Numbered from the stretch's first letter, positions 21,618 through 30,296 are shown. The stretch is DNA of 38,718 nt from Janthinobacterium sp. (GCF_009923995.1 NZ_RFSK01000056.1:1-38718); one strand, 5' to 3'. A program made the numbers and translations. The notes: generated by a model not told the origin, from the letters alone.

Positions 21618-23342
21618 TTATTTCTTCGCAGCTTGATCCAGCGCGCGCGCCGTGACGAATTCCGGACGGATATCGTTGGGCACGGCCTTCATCTTGTCGA
21701 GCGCCACCTGTACTTCCGGACGGATCACCACGTATTTCGTCATCAGGTCTTTCGCGCGCGCATAGTCGCCCGTCGCCTCGATGGTCAAAAACTCGCGGTC
21801 CAGGTCGATCACGGCCTGCTTGATCTTGCTGAAATCGACGCCGAACTTGCCATCGCCCAGGGAAACAAAGCCGCCCTTGTCGAGGATGTAGTTCATCTGG
21901 ATGGCCATGCCGCGCGCATGCGAATCCGTCAGGCCGAAATGCAGGGTGCGGAAGCCCGAGGCGAGGAAGGTGTTGTACAGCTTGCGCTCGGCCGCGTCGC
22001 CCTGGCCCAGGGTGTCATTGAGCTGGCCCTTGTCCATCATGTAGCGCAGCGCGAACAGGCCCGTGATGTCGGCCTTGGCCTCCTCGATGGTGGAGTACGT
22101 TTCCTTCAAGTCCTGGCGCGGCGTCGATGCCTTGCCGTCGACCTTGGTCGCATGCGGACCCAGGCCATGCATGATTTCATGCGCCAGGATGTGCGTGAAG
22201 AAGGAATTGAAATCCACGTCCTGCTGCGCCTCGGGCGTGAGCACCAGCTTCGAGATCGGCGTCAGGGTGGCCTTGAACTTGGCTTCCTGCACGTTTTTCA
22301 GCATCACGCGCTTGGAGCCGCGCGCGCTGATGATGCGCTCGTCATTCGGCAGGTTGTAGGCGGCCGTCTGCACGGCCATGTTGCCGTCGCCGGCGCCATA
22401 CACCTGGTTGACCACCACCATGGGCGCCAGCGCGCCCACTTTCGGGTTGCGGTACTGGGCGTCGAGCGGCAGGTTGTCTTCCAGCTCCTGCATATGCTTG
22501 GCGAAGAAGTTCAGCTTTTGCGTCTCGGCCTGGTCGCGGATGTTCACGTACGCTTCGAAGGCGGCCTTGTAGCCGAACAGCTCGTCGTTGTACGTTTCAT
22601 ACGGGCCGATGGTGATGTCGACGGGCGCATCGAGGTCCATCCAGGCGAAATCGGACGGCAGGTAGTCGTTGTCGAGGAAAGCCTTGGCGCGCAGGGTGAG
22701 GAATTTCTTCAGCGATGCGTTGTCCGTGGCGGCCGCCGCCTCGTCGAGCAATTTCGCCAGTTGCTTCAGTTCCACCTTGTACTCGTCCGAATACTTGACG
22801 GTCTGATACTTTCCATCCTTGCCCGCGCGGATGGTCGTGAAGAACCATTGCGCCTGCTGCTTGTCTTCCGGCGACAAGCCATTCATCCACGCTTCCACGC
22901 TGGCCTTGGTGGCGCCCTGCGGGTAGAAATTGCCCGCTTCCGGCTTGTGCGCGGGAATGGCGATGCCCGCGTAGGTAGCCGGCATGAAGGAGGCGTGGGC
23001 GTCGAGCACGGACCACGGACCCTTGTTGATCCAGAAATAATTCAGACGGGCCTGGCCCAGGGCCGACTTGTCCTTCTTCAAGGCTGCCCACAGGGCTTCG
23101 TTGCCGGACCAGCGCTGGCGCAATTGCAGCACGTCGACCAGCTTGGCCGCTTCGACCAGCTTGGCGATGGCCTGGCGGTCGCCCGCGGACAGGTGGGTGG
23201 TATCGGCCGTCAGCGCGACGGGCGCATAGCGGGCGCTCATGGCCGTCAATTGGGCGGCGGTGGCCGGCGTGGCGGCCTGTGGCGCGGCGCAGGCGCTGCC
23301 GACGGCGGCGGCCATCAGCAGGGGAATCAGGATGTTTTTCAT
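21618..23342 (-). CDS. Exported dipeptidyl-peptidase III (M49)-like metallopeptidase
   Basis: 574 residues with a signal peptide (MKNILIPLLMAAAVGSACAA). The zinc site is HEIMH (388-392), continuing GLGPH, and the second motif is EEAKAD (420-425), within YSTIEEAKADITGLFALRYMMDKG. This pairing, HExxH-G-x-GPH then LKE-x-YS-x-EEAKAD-x-GL, is that of the DPP III-like family also found in plant Nudix-DPP3 proteins. Classical DPP III has a six-residue HELLGH instead. DPP III releases dipeptides from peptide N-termini. The signal peptide suggests peptide processing in the periplasm, alongside the S9 peptidase and zincin nearby. No Nudix domain is present. The gene has its own terminator. Confidence 0.88.
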   Translation of the reverse strand: MKNILIPLLMAAAVGSACAAPQAATPATAAQLTAMSARYAPVALTADTTHLSAGDRQAIAKLVEAAKLVDVLQLRQRWSGNEALWAALKKDKSALGQARLNYFWINKGPWSVLDAHASFMPATYAGIAIPAHKPEAGNFYPQGATKASVEAWMNGLSPEDKQQAQWFFTTIRAGKDGKYQTVKYSDEYKVELKQLAKLLDEAAAATDNASLKKFLTLRAKAFLDNDYLPSDFAWMDLDAPVDITIGPYETYNDELFGYKAAFEAYVNIRDQAETQKLNFFAKHMQELEDNLPLDAQYRNPKVGALAPMVVVNQVYGAGDGNMAVQTAAYNLPNDERIISARGSKRVMLKNVQEAKFKATLTPISKLVLTPEAQQDVDFNSFFTHILAHEIMHGLGPHATKVDGKASTPRQDLKETYSTIEEAKADITGLFALRYMMDKGQLNDTLGQGDAAERKLYNTFLASGFRTLHFGLTDSHARGMAIQMNYILDKGGFVSLGDGKFGVDFSKIKQAVIDLDREFLTIEATGDYARAKDLMTKYVVIRPEVQVALDKMKAVPNDIRPEFVTARALDQAAKK

Positions 23343-23453
23343 GGGGCCTCGGTGTGTGGTTCACAGCAAGCAAGCGCCCCGCGCCATCACGGCGCGGCCG
23401 CTTCCTTGTTCAGCCTGCGATTGTCCCACCTGCCCCATGGCATGGCAAGCAGC

Positions 23454-24053
23454 TTACCAGACCTTGTACACCTGCCCCGTCTGCGCCCCTTCCACGCTGC
23501 GGCTGTAGGCCAGCGCCACGCGGCTGGCGGCGGCCGGCTCGAAACCGTAGAAAAACGGGCCATACGCTTCCAGCGATTCTTCCAGCACGGTCGGGCTGAC
23601 GACATTGATGCGCACGCCGCGCTGCAACTCGATGGCGGCGCCCCGCACGAAGCCTTCCACGGCCGCATTCGTCATGCTGGCGGCCGCGCCGAAGCGGATC
23701 GGCTGCTCGGCCACGATGCCGCTGGTGAGCGTGATCGAGCCGCCGTCGTTCAGGTATTCCTGCGCCACCAGGGCCACGTTGACCTGGCCCATGAGTTTGC
23801 TCTCCAGGCCGACCTGGAACTGCTCCGGCGTGAACTCGGCCAGGGGGCCGAAATGCAGCTTGCCGGCCGTGACGACGACGGCATCGACCTTGCCGATGCG
23901 CTTGAACAGGGCGCGCACCTGGGCGATGTTGCCCATGTCGGCCTGGTGCGCGCCCGTGCGGCTGCCCACTTCGATGATCTCATGGCGTTGCGCCAGTTGT
24001 GCCGAGACGGCCTTGCCGATGGTGCCGCTGGCGCCGATGATGACGATTTTCAT
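23454..24053 (-). CDS. Short-chain dehydrogenase/reductase family protein, atypical
   Basis: 199 residues from the ATG at 24053, with AAGGAAG upstream; the open frame continues to 24485, but that part overlaps the divergent LysR gene. The nucleotide-binding loop is GASGTIG (8-14). The rest follows the Rossmann pattern (VDAVVVTAGKLHFGPLAE, LTSGIVAEQPIRFGAAASMTNAAVEGFVRGAAIEL, INVVSPTVL). No YxxxK catalytic pair exists anywhere in the protein. This is common in this small SDR subgroup of about 200 residues, so the oxidoreductase activity is uncertain. The divergent LysR gene 112 bases away is its likely regulator. A GC dyad (CCGCGCC/GGCGCGG, 23379-23397) lies downstream without a T tract. Confidence 0.88.
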   Translation of the reverse strand: MKIVIIGASGTIGKAVSAQLAQRHEIIEVGSRTGAHQADMGNIAQVRALFKRIGKVDAVVVTAGKLHFGPLAEFTPEQFQVGLESKLMGQVNVALVAQEYLNDGGSITLTSGIVAEQPIRFGAAASMTNAAVEGFVRGAAIELQRGVRINVVSPTVLEESLEAYGPFFYGFEPAAASRVALAYSRSVEGAQTGQVYKVW

Positions 24054-24112
24054 ACTGCTTCCTTGTCTGGGGTTGAATGATGGAGCCAGTATGCGCCGCT
24101 TCCAAAAAGGAA

Positions 24113-24130
24113 TAAATACGCTAGAATTTA
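24113..24130. promoter_or_regulatory. Candidate LysR-type operator between SDR and LysR genes
   Basis: TAAAT (24113-24117) and ATTTA (24126-24130) form an inverted repeat with an eight-base spacer, in the only AT-rich part of the 112-base divergent gap. It contains a T-N11-A core as expected for LysR-type regulators. It lies 36 bases before the lysR ATG, where autoregulation and control of the SDR gene could be combined. Confidence 0.45.
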
Positions 24131-24165
24131 CAAGATTACCAACCCACAGTTTGCAATAGGACAGC

Positions 24166-25083
24166 ATGGACAAGCTGCGCAGCATGGAAATCCTTGTCGC
24201 CGTCGTCGACCAGGGCAGTTTCACGGCCGCCGCCGAGACCTTCCGCATCTCGCCCGTGATGGTGGGCAAGCACATCCGGCAACTGGAAGAGCGGCTGGGC
24301 ACGCGCCTGCTGGCGCGCACGACGCGGCGGCAAAGCCTGACGGAAATCGGCCGGCAGTACGTGGAACAGTGCCGCCAGATCCTGGCGCAGATCGCGGCGG
24401 CCGAAACGGGCGCGGAAGCCATGCGGGCCACGCCGCGCGGCAAGCTGAAAATCACGGCGCCCGTATCCTTCGGCAGCGAATGCATCGCGCCGCTGATGGC
24501 CGACTACCTGGCGGCCTACCCGGACGTGAGCCTGGAACTGAATCTGAATGACAGGATGGTGGACCTGGTGGAGGAAGGATTCGATGCGGCCATCCGCATC
24601 GGCGCGCTCGAGGATTCCGGCATGGTGGCGCGGCCTTTGCGGCCCTATGCCATGGTGATCTGCGCCTCGCCCGCCTACCTGGCCAGGCACGGCACGCCGC
24701 GCACGCCGGACGATCTGGCGCGGCACGAATGCGTGGATTTCCTGCAGTGGTCGCGCCACATGCGCTGGCGCCTGAGCGGCAAGGAAGCGCGCCACGATGG
24801 CGTCACGCCCGAGAGCCGCTTCCGCTCGAACAATGGGCAGGCGCTGCGCATGGCGGCCCTGCACGGCTTCGGCATCGTCATGCAGGCGGAAATTCTGCTG
24901 GCCGGCGATATCGCGGCGGGACGGCTGGTGCCGCTGCTGGCCGACTACGTGCCGGCGCCGCGCCTGATGCACCTGCTGTATCCGCGCGACCGCCAGCCCA
25001 CGCCGAAGCTGACGACCTTCATCGATTTTCTGCTGGAACGCTACGGGCCGGCGGCGACACCGCTGCCGGCCACGCTCACGTAA
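24166..25083 (+). CDS. LysR-family transcriptional regulator
   Basis: 305 residues. The N-terminal winged helix-turn-helix (1-60: MEILVAVVDQGSFTAAAETFRISPVMVGKHIRQLEERLGTRLLARTTRRQSLTEIG) is followed by a periplasmic-binding-like effector domain (about 90-295). The sequence is typical of the large CrgA/AphB-like branch in betaproteobacteria. It is divergently transcribed from the SDR gene, its probable target. It ends nine bases from the stop of the convergent outer-membrane-factor gene, with no terminator visible between them. The ligand is unknown. Confidence 0.93.
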   Translation: MDKLRSMEILVAVVDQGSFTAAAETFRISPVMVGKHIRQLEERLGTRLLARTTRRQSLTEIGRQYVEQCRQILAQIAAAETGAEAMRATPRGKLKITAPVSFGSECIAPLMADYLAAYPDVSLELNLNDRMVDLVEEGFDAAIRIGALEDSGMVARPLRPYAMVICASPAYLARHGTPRTPDDLARHECVDFLQWSRHMRWRLSGKEARHDGVTPESRFRSNNGQALRMAALHGFGIVMQAEILLAGDIAAGRLVPLLADYVPAPRLMHLLYPRDRQPTPKLTTFIDFLLERYGPAATPLPATLT

Positions 25084-25092
25084 CCGGGAAGC

Positions 25093-26571
25093 TTAGTTCA
25101 CCTTTGCGGCAGGCGCGGATGCCAGCCTGGCCAGCTCGCCGTCCGGCTGCCAGCCGGCGCCCAGCGAACGCGCCACGGCCACCGTCGCCAGCAGGCGCTG
25201 GGTCTTGATCTGCGCGGCGGCGCGGTCCGCCGCCAGGGAACTGCGCTGGGCATCGGTGACATCCAGGTAGGTCGAGATGCCGCGCTCGTAGCGCGTGCGC
25301 GCCACCAGGTAGGCGCGCGCGGCGGCCGCCTGCGACAGCGCCTGGGCATCGCCCTGCAACTGGCGCTGCTCCACGTCGGACAAGGCGTCTTCCACTTCGC
25401 GCAGGGCCGTCAGCAGCTTCGTTTCGTGGTTTGCCACGGCTTCCGCATAGCGCGCCTTGCTCAAGTCCAGGTTGGCCTGGTTGCGGCCACCGTCGAAGAT
25501 GGGAAGGGACAGGGCCAGCGGGCCAAAGCTGAACTGGCGCGAACCGCCCTGCGCCAGGTCGCGCAGCTTTTCCGACGCGTAGCCGAAATTGCCCGTCAAT
25601 TGCAGCGAGGGATAGAACGCGCCTTCGGCCACGCCCACCTGCGCGTTCGCCGCGCGCAGGTTCGCCACGCTGGAGACGAGGTCCGGGCGGTGCGCCAGCA
25701 GGCTGGCGGGCAGGCCGACAGGGATGCTGGGCGGCAGCGGCAGGCTGGAAGGCTCGGCGGCCACCGGCAATTGCAGCGCCGACGGCGGCTTGCCCGTCAG
25801 GGTGGCCAGGCTGTTTTCCAGCTGGTTGCGCTGGCGCTTGACTTCGTGCAGGTCGGCCTGGGCGTTCGACAGTTCGACTTTCGCGCGCGCCAGGTCCAGC
25901 TCATTCGTCAGGCCCGCGTTGAAGCGCGCCTCGACCAGGTCGGCCGATTCGCGGCGCGTGTCCAGCGCGCCATTCAGGATGGCCATTTCCGCATCCAGCC
26001 CGCGCAGCTGCCAGTAATTGCTGGCCACTTGCGCCGACAGCATCAGCAGCACGCCGTCGCGGTCGGCCTGCGCCGCCAGCGCCTGCGAATCGGCCGCTTC
26101 GACCATGCGCTTCACGCGGCCCAGCAAGTCCACTTCGTACGACATCGAGGCGCCGATGGAAAAATTGTTGCCGCTGATGGAGCGGTTGCCCAGGGCCAGG
26201 CCCTGCGAGGTGTTGGCCGAGGTCCGCGAGTTCGAGATGCCCGTGCTGGCGTCGACGCGCGGCCCCTGGTTGGCGCGCGCCGTGCTGCTTTGCGCCAGCG
26301 CCTGCAGCAGGCGTTCGCCGGCCGCCTTCACGCTGGGGTTGTCCTGCAGCGCGCTGCGCTCGAGGCGGTCCAGGGTGGCGTCGCCGTAGATGCTCCACCA
26401 CTCCTTCGGCAGCTGCGCGGCGTCCGCGGCGGCGGCGCCGTGGCGGAACGATGCGTTGTCGATGCCGGCCACGTTGGCCGGGGCGGTGAAATCCTGGCCC
26501 ACGGTGCCGCAGGCGGAGAGCGCCACGGCCAGGGAAGCGGCCAGCGCGATTTTCGTCAATACTGTTTGCAT
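25093..26571 (-). CDS. Outer-membrane efflux lipoprotein (NodT/OprM family)
   Basis: 492 residues from the ATG at 26571 (AAGAAGG upstream). A lipoprotein signal (ALSAC, lipidated Cys21) precedes two outer-membrane-efflux repeats (about 60-260 and 280-475). These show the TolC-type pattern: PSVKAAGERLLQALAQSS, VASNYWQLRGLDAEMAIL, AYLVARTRYERGISTYLDVTDAQRS. It forms the trimeric outer-membrane channel of a tripartite pump whose inner-membrane parts are encoded just upstream in the same operon, 40 bases away. The longer open frame to 26712 overlaps the transporter gene and is not the start. Confidence 0.93.
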   Translation of the reverse strand: MQTVLTKIALAASLAVALSACGTVGQDFTAPANVAGIDNASFRHGAAAADAAQLPKEWWSIYGDATLDRLERSALQDNPSVKAAGERLLQALAQSSTARANQGPRVDASTGISNSRTSANTSQGLALGNRSISGNNFSIGASMSYEVDLLGRVKRMVEAADSQALAAQADRDGVLLMLSAQVASNYWQLRGLDAEMAILNGALDTRRESADLVEARFNAGLTNELDLARAKVELSNAQADLHEVKRQRNQLENSLATLTGKPPSALQLPVAAEPSSLPLPPSIPVGLPASLLAHRPDLVSSVANLRAANAQVGVAEGAFYPSLQLTGNFGYASEKLRDLAQGGSRQFSFGPLALSLPIFDGGRNQANLDLSKARYAEAVANHETKLLTALREVEDALSDVEQRQLQGDAQALSQAAAARAYLVARTRYERGISTYLDVTDAQRSSLAADRAAAQIKTQRLLATVAVARSLGAGWQPDGELARLASAPAAKVN

Positions 26572-26611
26572 GATGTGTACCTTCTTGTTCTTGAGGTGGG
26601 TGCGTGCGCGG

Positions 26612-28210
26612 TCAATGACCGCCGCCACCGCCACCGGGGGCTTTGAGTTTGTCGGCCAGCCACAGCGGCACGATGCAGGCCAGCAGGATGGCGCCGATGA
26701 GGAAGAAGCCATCGTTGTAGGCCATCACATACGCTTCGCGGCGCACGATGCCATCGATCGCCTGCAAGGCCTGGTTGCCGGCCGTGACGGCGTCATAGCC
26801 CTTGGCCATGAACGAGGACGTCAGCTGGTCGATGCGCAGCTGCGTGGCGCTGGAATACGCATTGATCGCTTCGCCAAGGCGCTGCGAGTGGAAGTGCTCG
26901 CGCGTGCTCAGGGCCGTGGCCAGCAGGGCGATGCCGATGGAGCCGCCCAGGTTGCGCGTCATGTTGAACAGGCTCGAGGCGGACGGCATGTCCTTCGGCG
27001 CGATGCCCTTCATGGCGAAGTTCGACAGGGTCAGCATGACGAAGGGCTGGCCCAGCGCACGCACCACCTGCGACCACAGCAGCTGGTCATAGCCGGTGGA
27101 CGCGTCCATGTAGGCATTCATCATGCACGAGCCGCCGAACAGCAGCAGGCCGAAGGAGCACAGGATGCGGTTGTCCACTTTCGACGACAGCTTGGCGACG
27201 AAGGGCATGATGAACAGCTGCGGCAAGCCCACCCACATGATGACTTCGCCGATCTGCATGGGCGAATAGCCGGCGATCTGGCCCAGGAACAGGGGCAGCA
27301 AAAAGGCCGAGCCATACAGGCCCATGCCAGTCACGGCCGACAGCACGGTGGCGACCAGGAAGTTGCGCTGGCCGTACAGGGCCAGGTTGACGAAGGGCTC
27401 GGCGCGCGTGGCGCTGGTGACGACCCAGCCCAGGATGCCCACCAGGGCCAGCGCGGCGAAGGTGATGATGAAGCCCGAGTCGAACCAGTCCTTCGAGTTG
27501 CCCTCTTCCAGGAAGATGGTCAGGCAGCCCAGGCCCAGGGCCATGAAGAAGATGCCCAGCCAGTCGGCCTTCCAGAACATCTCGAGCTTCATCGGCTCCT
27601 TGTCCAGGCCATAGATCATGCCGACGATCAGCAGCACGCCCGGCACCCAGTTGATGTAGAAGATCGACGGCCAGCCATACAGCTCGGACAGGTAGCCGCC
27701 CAGGGTCGGGCCCATGGCCGGCGCCAGGGTAGCCGTCAGGCCGAAGATGGCCATGCCGACGGCGCGCTTCGACGGCGGCAGCTTGAGCATCACCAGGGTG
27801 AACGCCATGGGGATCAGGGCGCCGCCCGTGAACCCCTGCAGCATGCGGAAGACGATCATGCTTTCCAGGTTCCAGGCCGTGCCGCACAGGGTGGAGAACA
27901 GCAGGAAGAAAGCGGTGGTGCCGATCATGTAGGTACGCAGTCCGAACACGCGCGCCAGCAGCGCCGTGAGGGGAATGACGATGATTTCCGCCACCAGGTA
28001 GGCCGTGGAAATCCACGAGCCCTCTTCCTGGGTGGCCGACAGCGAGCCAAGGATGTCCTTGAGCGAGGAGTTGGTGATCTGGATGTCGAGCACCGCCATG
28101 AAGGCGCCCAGCATGCCGGCGGCGACCGCCAGCCAGGTACGCCCGGAGACTTTCTCGCTGATCACGGGGAACGCCGGCGATGCCGCCGGTGTGGTGGAAG
28201 GGCTGCTCAT
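26612..28210 (-). CDS. emrB: DHA2-family MFS drug:proton antiporter, EmrB type
   Basis: 532 residues with about 14 transmembrane helices, the DHA2 layout of EmrB/QacA. The conserved first-helix motif is seen as FMAVLDIQITNSSLKDI (about 36-53), the loop 2-3 motif as LARVFGLRTYM, and the antiporter motif C region as GPTLGGYLSELYGWPSIFYINW. It exports hydrophobic drugs from the inner membrane into the adaptor and outer-membrane channel encoded beside it. The protein ends in a glycine run and His. Its start lies six bases after the emrA stop; a poor ribosome site suggests translational coupling. Confidence 0.92.
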   Translation of the reverse strand: MSSPSTTPAASPAFPVISEKVSGRTWLAVAAGMLGAFMAVLDIQITNSSLKDILGSLSATQEEGSWISTAYLVAEIIVIPLTALLARVFGLRTYMIGTTAFFLLFSTLCGTAWNLESMIVFRMLQGFTGGALIPMAFTLVMLKLPPSKRAVGMAIFGLTATLAPAMGPTLGGYLSELYGWPSIFYINWVPGVLLIVGMIYGLDKEPMKLEMFWKADWLGIFFMALGLGCLTIFLEEGNSKDWFDSGFIITFAALALVGILGWVVTSATRAEPFVNLALYGQRNFLVATVLSAVTGMGLYGSAFLLPLFLGQIAGYSPMQIGEVIMWVGLPQLFIMPFVAKLSSKVDNRILCSFGLLLFGGSCMMNAYMDASTGYDQLLWSQVVRALGQPFVMLTLSNFAMKGIAPKDMPSASSLFNMTRNLGGSIGIALLATALSTREHFHSQRLGEAINAYSSATQLRIDQLTSSFMAKGYDAVTAGNQALQAIDGIVRREAYVMAYNDGFFLIGAILLACIVPLWLADKLKAPGGGGGGH

Positions 28211-28216
28211 GGAAGC

Positions 28217-29419
28217 TTAGCGGGCGGCGCTCTGTGTGGCTGGAGCGGCTGGAGCGGCGGCGTGGCGCGGGGCCTGCTCCGACTCGGGCTGGTTGATTTC
28301 CACTTCGGCGATCACCGACATGCCCGGCACCAGGCGTCCATTCATGGCCTTGATGTCTTCCGGCTGGAAGACGATTTTCACGGGCACGCGCTGGACGATC
28401 TTGGTGAAGTTGCCGGTGGCGTTATCGGCCGGCAGCAGGGCGAACTGCGCGCCCGAGGCAGGGGCGAAGCTGTCGACCGTGCCCACCAGTTTCTTGCCCG
28501 GCATGGCGTCGATGCTCACGTGCACGCTCTGGCCGCGGTGCAGATCGGCCAGCTGCGTTTCCTTGAAGTTGGCGGTGACCCAGACGTTGTCCTGCACGAT
28601 GGCCGTCAGCTGCTGGCCAGGCTGCACGCGCATGCCCGTTTCCACGTTGCGCTTGCCGATGCGGCCGGCGACGGGCGCCAGGATGCGGTTGTACTGCAGT
28701 TGCTGTTCCGCGTCCTTCAGCTGCACGCGCAGCACGGCCACTTGCGCCTTGGCCACGTCGCGCGCGGCTTGCGCGGCGCCGATCTGCGCCTTGGCGGCGG
28801 AGGCGCTGTCGCGGCGGGCGGCCAGGTCGGCCACGGCGCTGGAACGGGCCGCGTTGGCCGCGTCCAGTTCCGCTTTCGAGACGGCTTTCATCTGGCTCGT
28901 GTACAGCTGGCCGTAGCGTTCCGCATCCTGTTTCGCGCGCAGCAGCTGCGCATCGGCCTGCGCCACTTGCGCCTGAGCAGCGCTGGCCTGCGCCTGCACC
29001 TGGGCGATCTGCGCGTCCGCCTGCAGCACTTGCTGCTCGGCGCTGGCGATCTGCGCGGCGATCTGCTCGGTTTTCACGCGCTGGTCGAACGGGTCGAGTT
29101 CGGCGATCACGTCGCCCTCTTTCACGATTTGATTGTCGTCAATGAAGACCTTGGTGACGACGCCGGAAATGCGCGCCGAGACGGGATGCACGTGACCGGC
29201 AACATAGGCGTTTTCCGTTTCCACGAAATAGTGGCTGCGGTACCACATGCGCGCACCGGCGCCCAGGGCGACGAGGACGATCAGGCCGGCGATGATTTTC
29301 ACGCGCTTGTTCGGTGCGGCGGAGCTGGCAGGTGCGGCGGGCGTGGACGGTGCGGCCGGGGCCGCGGGTGGGACGGCGCTAAGCACTTTTTGTTCTGCTT
29401 GGCCAGGCTGGTTCGACAT
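28217..29419 (-). CDS. emrA: HlyD/EmrA-family membrane fusion (adaptor) protein
   Basis: 400 residues. A Pro/Ala-rich cytoplasmic N-terminus is followed by one transmembrane helix (about 38-58: VKIIAGLIVLVALGAGA). Next come half of the lipoyl-like barrel-sandwich (TENAYVAGHVHPVSARISGVVTKVFIDDNQIVKEGDVIAELD, about 69-110) and a long Ala/Gln-rich alpha-hairpin coiled coil (about 115-230). The second lipoyl half and beta-barrel follow (LAPVAGRIGKRNVETGMRVQPGQQL...). It bridges the EmrB-type antiporter and the outer-membrane channel. GGAG lies seven bases before the ATG. It is the first gene of the efflux operon, transcribed from the promoter at 29452-29480 and probably repressed by the divergent TetR-family protein. 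Confidence 0.92.
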   Translation of the reverse strand: MSNQPGQAEQKVLSAVPPAAPAAPSTPAAPASSAAPNKRVKIIAGLIVLVALGAGARMWYRSHYFVETENAYVAGHVHPVSARISGVVTKVFIDDNQIVKEGDVIAELDPFDQRVKTEQIAAQIASAEQQVLQADAQIAQVQAQASAAQAQVAQADAQLLRAKQDAERYGQLYTSQMKAVSKAELDAANAARSSAVADLAARRDSASAAKAQIGAAQAARDVAKAQVAVLRVQLKDAEQQLQYNRILAPVAGRIGKRNVETGMRVQPGQQLTAIVQDNVWVTANFKETQLADLHRGQSVHVSIDAMPGKKLVGTVDSFAPASGAQFALLPADNATGNFTKIVQRVPVKIVFQPEDIKAMNGRLVPGMSVIAEVEINQPESEQAPRHAAAPAAPATQSAAR

Positions 29420-29432
29420 ACTGCGCTCCGAA

Positions 29433-29454
29433 AATGAAATGATATCTGTTCATT
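29433..29454. promoter_or_regulatory. TetR-type operator O2 over the efflux promoter
   Basis: AATGAA (29433-29438) and TTCATT (29449-29454) are separated by ten bases. The dyad covers the -10 end and start-site region of the emrA promoter, where a bound repressor would block the polymerase. It has the same arms and spacing as the operator at 29483-29504. Confidence 0.65.
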
Positions 29455-29480
29455 ATTGGACAAAGAAAAGCCAAAGTCAA
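29452..29480 (-). promoter_or_regulatory. Promoter of the emrAB-outer-membrane-factor operon
   Basis: On the minus strand TTGACT (plus 29475-29480) and AATAAT (plus 29452-29457) are 17 bases apart, near consensus. The start site falls about 25 bases before the emrA ATG. Confidence 0.75.
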
Positions 29481-29482
29481 GA

Positions 29483-29504
29483 AATGAAACGATTGCATTT
29501 CATT
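29483..29504. promoter_or_regulatory. TetR-type operator O1 between the two promoters
   Basis: AATGAA (29483-29488) and TTCATT (29499-29504) with a ten-base spacer; the dyad extends one more base each side to AAATGAAA-N8-TTTCATTT (29482-29505). It overlaps the -35 of the tetR promoter and abuts the emrA -35. Its centre is exactly 50 bases from the centre of the second operator. Confidence 0.7.
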
Positions 29505-29521
29505 TTAATTTGCACTACAGT
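29493..29521 (+). promoter_or_regulatory. Promoter of the TetR-family repressor gene
   Basis: TTGCAT (29493-29498) and TACAGT (29516-29521) with a 17-base spacer. The -35 lies inside operator O1, implying autorepression. Confidence 0.6.
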
Positions 29522-29564
29522 GTAAGCCATCACTCACCTTCCAACCTGTAAAGAGACCCCGACC

Positions 29565-30296
29565 ATGCCCGATCCCGGCCTCAGCGATACCATGCCTACC
29601 GATAACCATGCCGACAACGGCGCCGACAGCACCCAGGAGCTGAGCTGCTGCGGCAAGGCGGCCGGCCGCCCGCGCGCGGCCGACATGGAGGCGCGCATGG
29701 AAAACCTGCTGCACACGGCCGGTTGCCTGTTTCTGGAAAAAGGGTATGGAAAAGTCAGCCTGGAAATGATCGCCCGGGAAGCCCATGTGGCCGTGCGCAC
29801 GATCTATGTGAAATTTGGCGGCAAATCCGGCTTGTTCAATGCCGTGGTGGAACAGCGCCGTTCCGCGTACTTCTCCACCATGCCGGCGCTGGAGACGGAC
29901 ATGCGTCCGCTGGCCACCATCCTGGGCGAATTCGGCCTGCTGTTCGTGCAACTGGTGACCATGCCGGCCGCCATCCGCCTGAACCGCATGGTGGTGGCCG
30001 AAGCGGCCACGCACCCGGACCTGGCGGAAACGTTCTACAAGGTGGGACCGGGGCAGACGCGCGAGCTGCTGACCCGCTTCTTCAGCCGGCCCGATATCGC
30101 GCCGCTGTTTCGCGCCGAACTGCCGGCATCCATGCTGGCGCTGCACCTGCTCAACTGCCTGCTGGGCGACCAGATGTCGCGCCTGCTGTTCCCGCCGCCG
30201 GCGCAACCGGACGTGGCGCAACTGCGCGTCAAGGTGGCAGCCGGTCTCGACCTGTTCCTGCGCGGCACCCTGCGCCAGCCGCCCTCGGCCGGCTAG
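29565..30296 (+). CDS. TetR-family transcriptional repressor of the efflux operon
   Basis: 243 residues. A polar N-terminal extension of about 40 residues, with a CC pair (ELSCCGKAAGRPR), precedes the helix-turn-helix (about 45-95: MENLLHTAGCLFLEKGYGKVSLEMIAREAHVAVRTIYVKFGGKSGLFNAVVEQ). A helical ligand-binding domain of the AcrR/TetR_C type follows. The ATG at 29565 has AAAGAG about ten bases upstream. Later in-frame ATGs (for example before MEARMENLL) would give a protein nearer the usual 200 residues, so the start is not fully certain. Divergent orientation from emrAB and the paired operators between them make it the local repressor. Its ligand is probably a pump substrate. It converges on the next gene with six bases between stops. 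Confidence 0.92.
   Translation: MPDPGLSDTMPTDNHADNGADSTQELSCCGKAAGRPRAADMEARMENLLHTAGCLFLEKGYGKVSLEMIAREAHVAVRTIYVKFGGKSGLFNAVVEQRRSAYFSTMPALETDMRPLATILGEFGLLFVQLVTMPAAIRLNRMVVAEAATHPDLAETFYKVGPGQTRELLTRFFSRPDIAPLFRAELPASMLALHLLNCLLGDQMSRLLFPPPAQPDVAQLRVKVAAGLDLFLRGTLRQPPSAG

Noticed and set aside
16069..23342. A dedicated peptide-degradation island formed by the three exported peptidases
   Set aside because: The genes are in different orientations with separate terminators and an unrelated MFS and BON gene between, so a single functional cluster is not supported.
28217..30296. Signs that the efflux module is a recent mobile acquisition
   Set aside because: No transposase, flanking repeat or composition shift is visible; it looks like an ordinary chromosomal emrAB-type locus.
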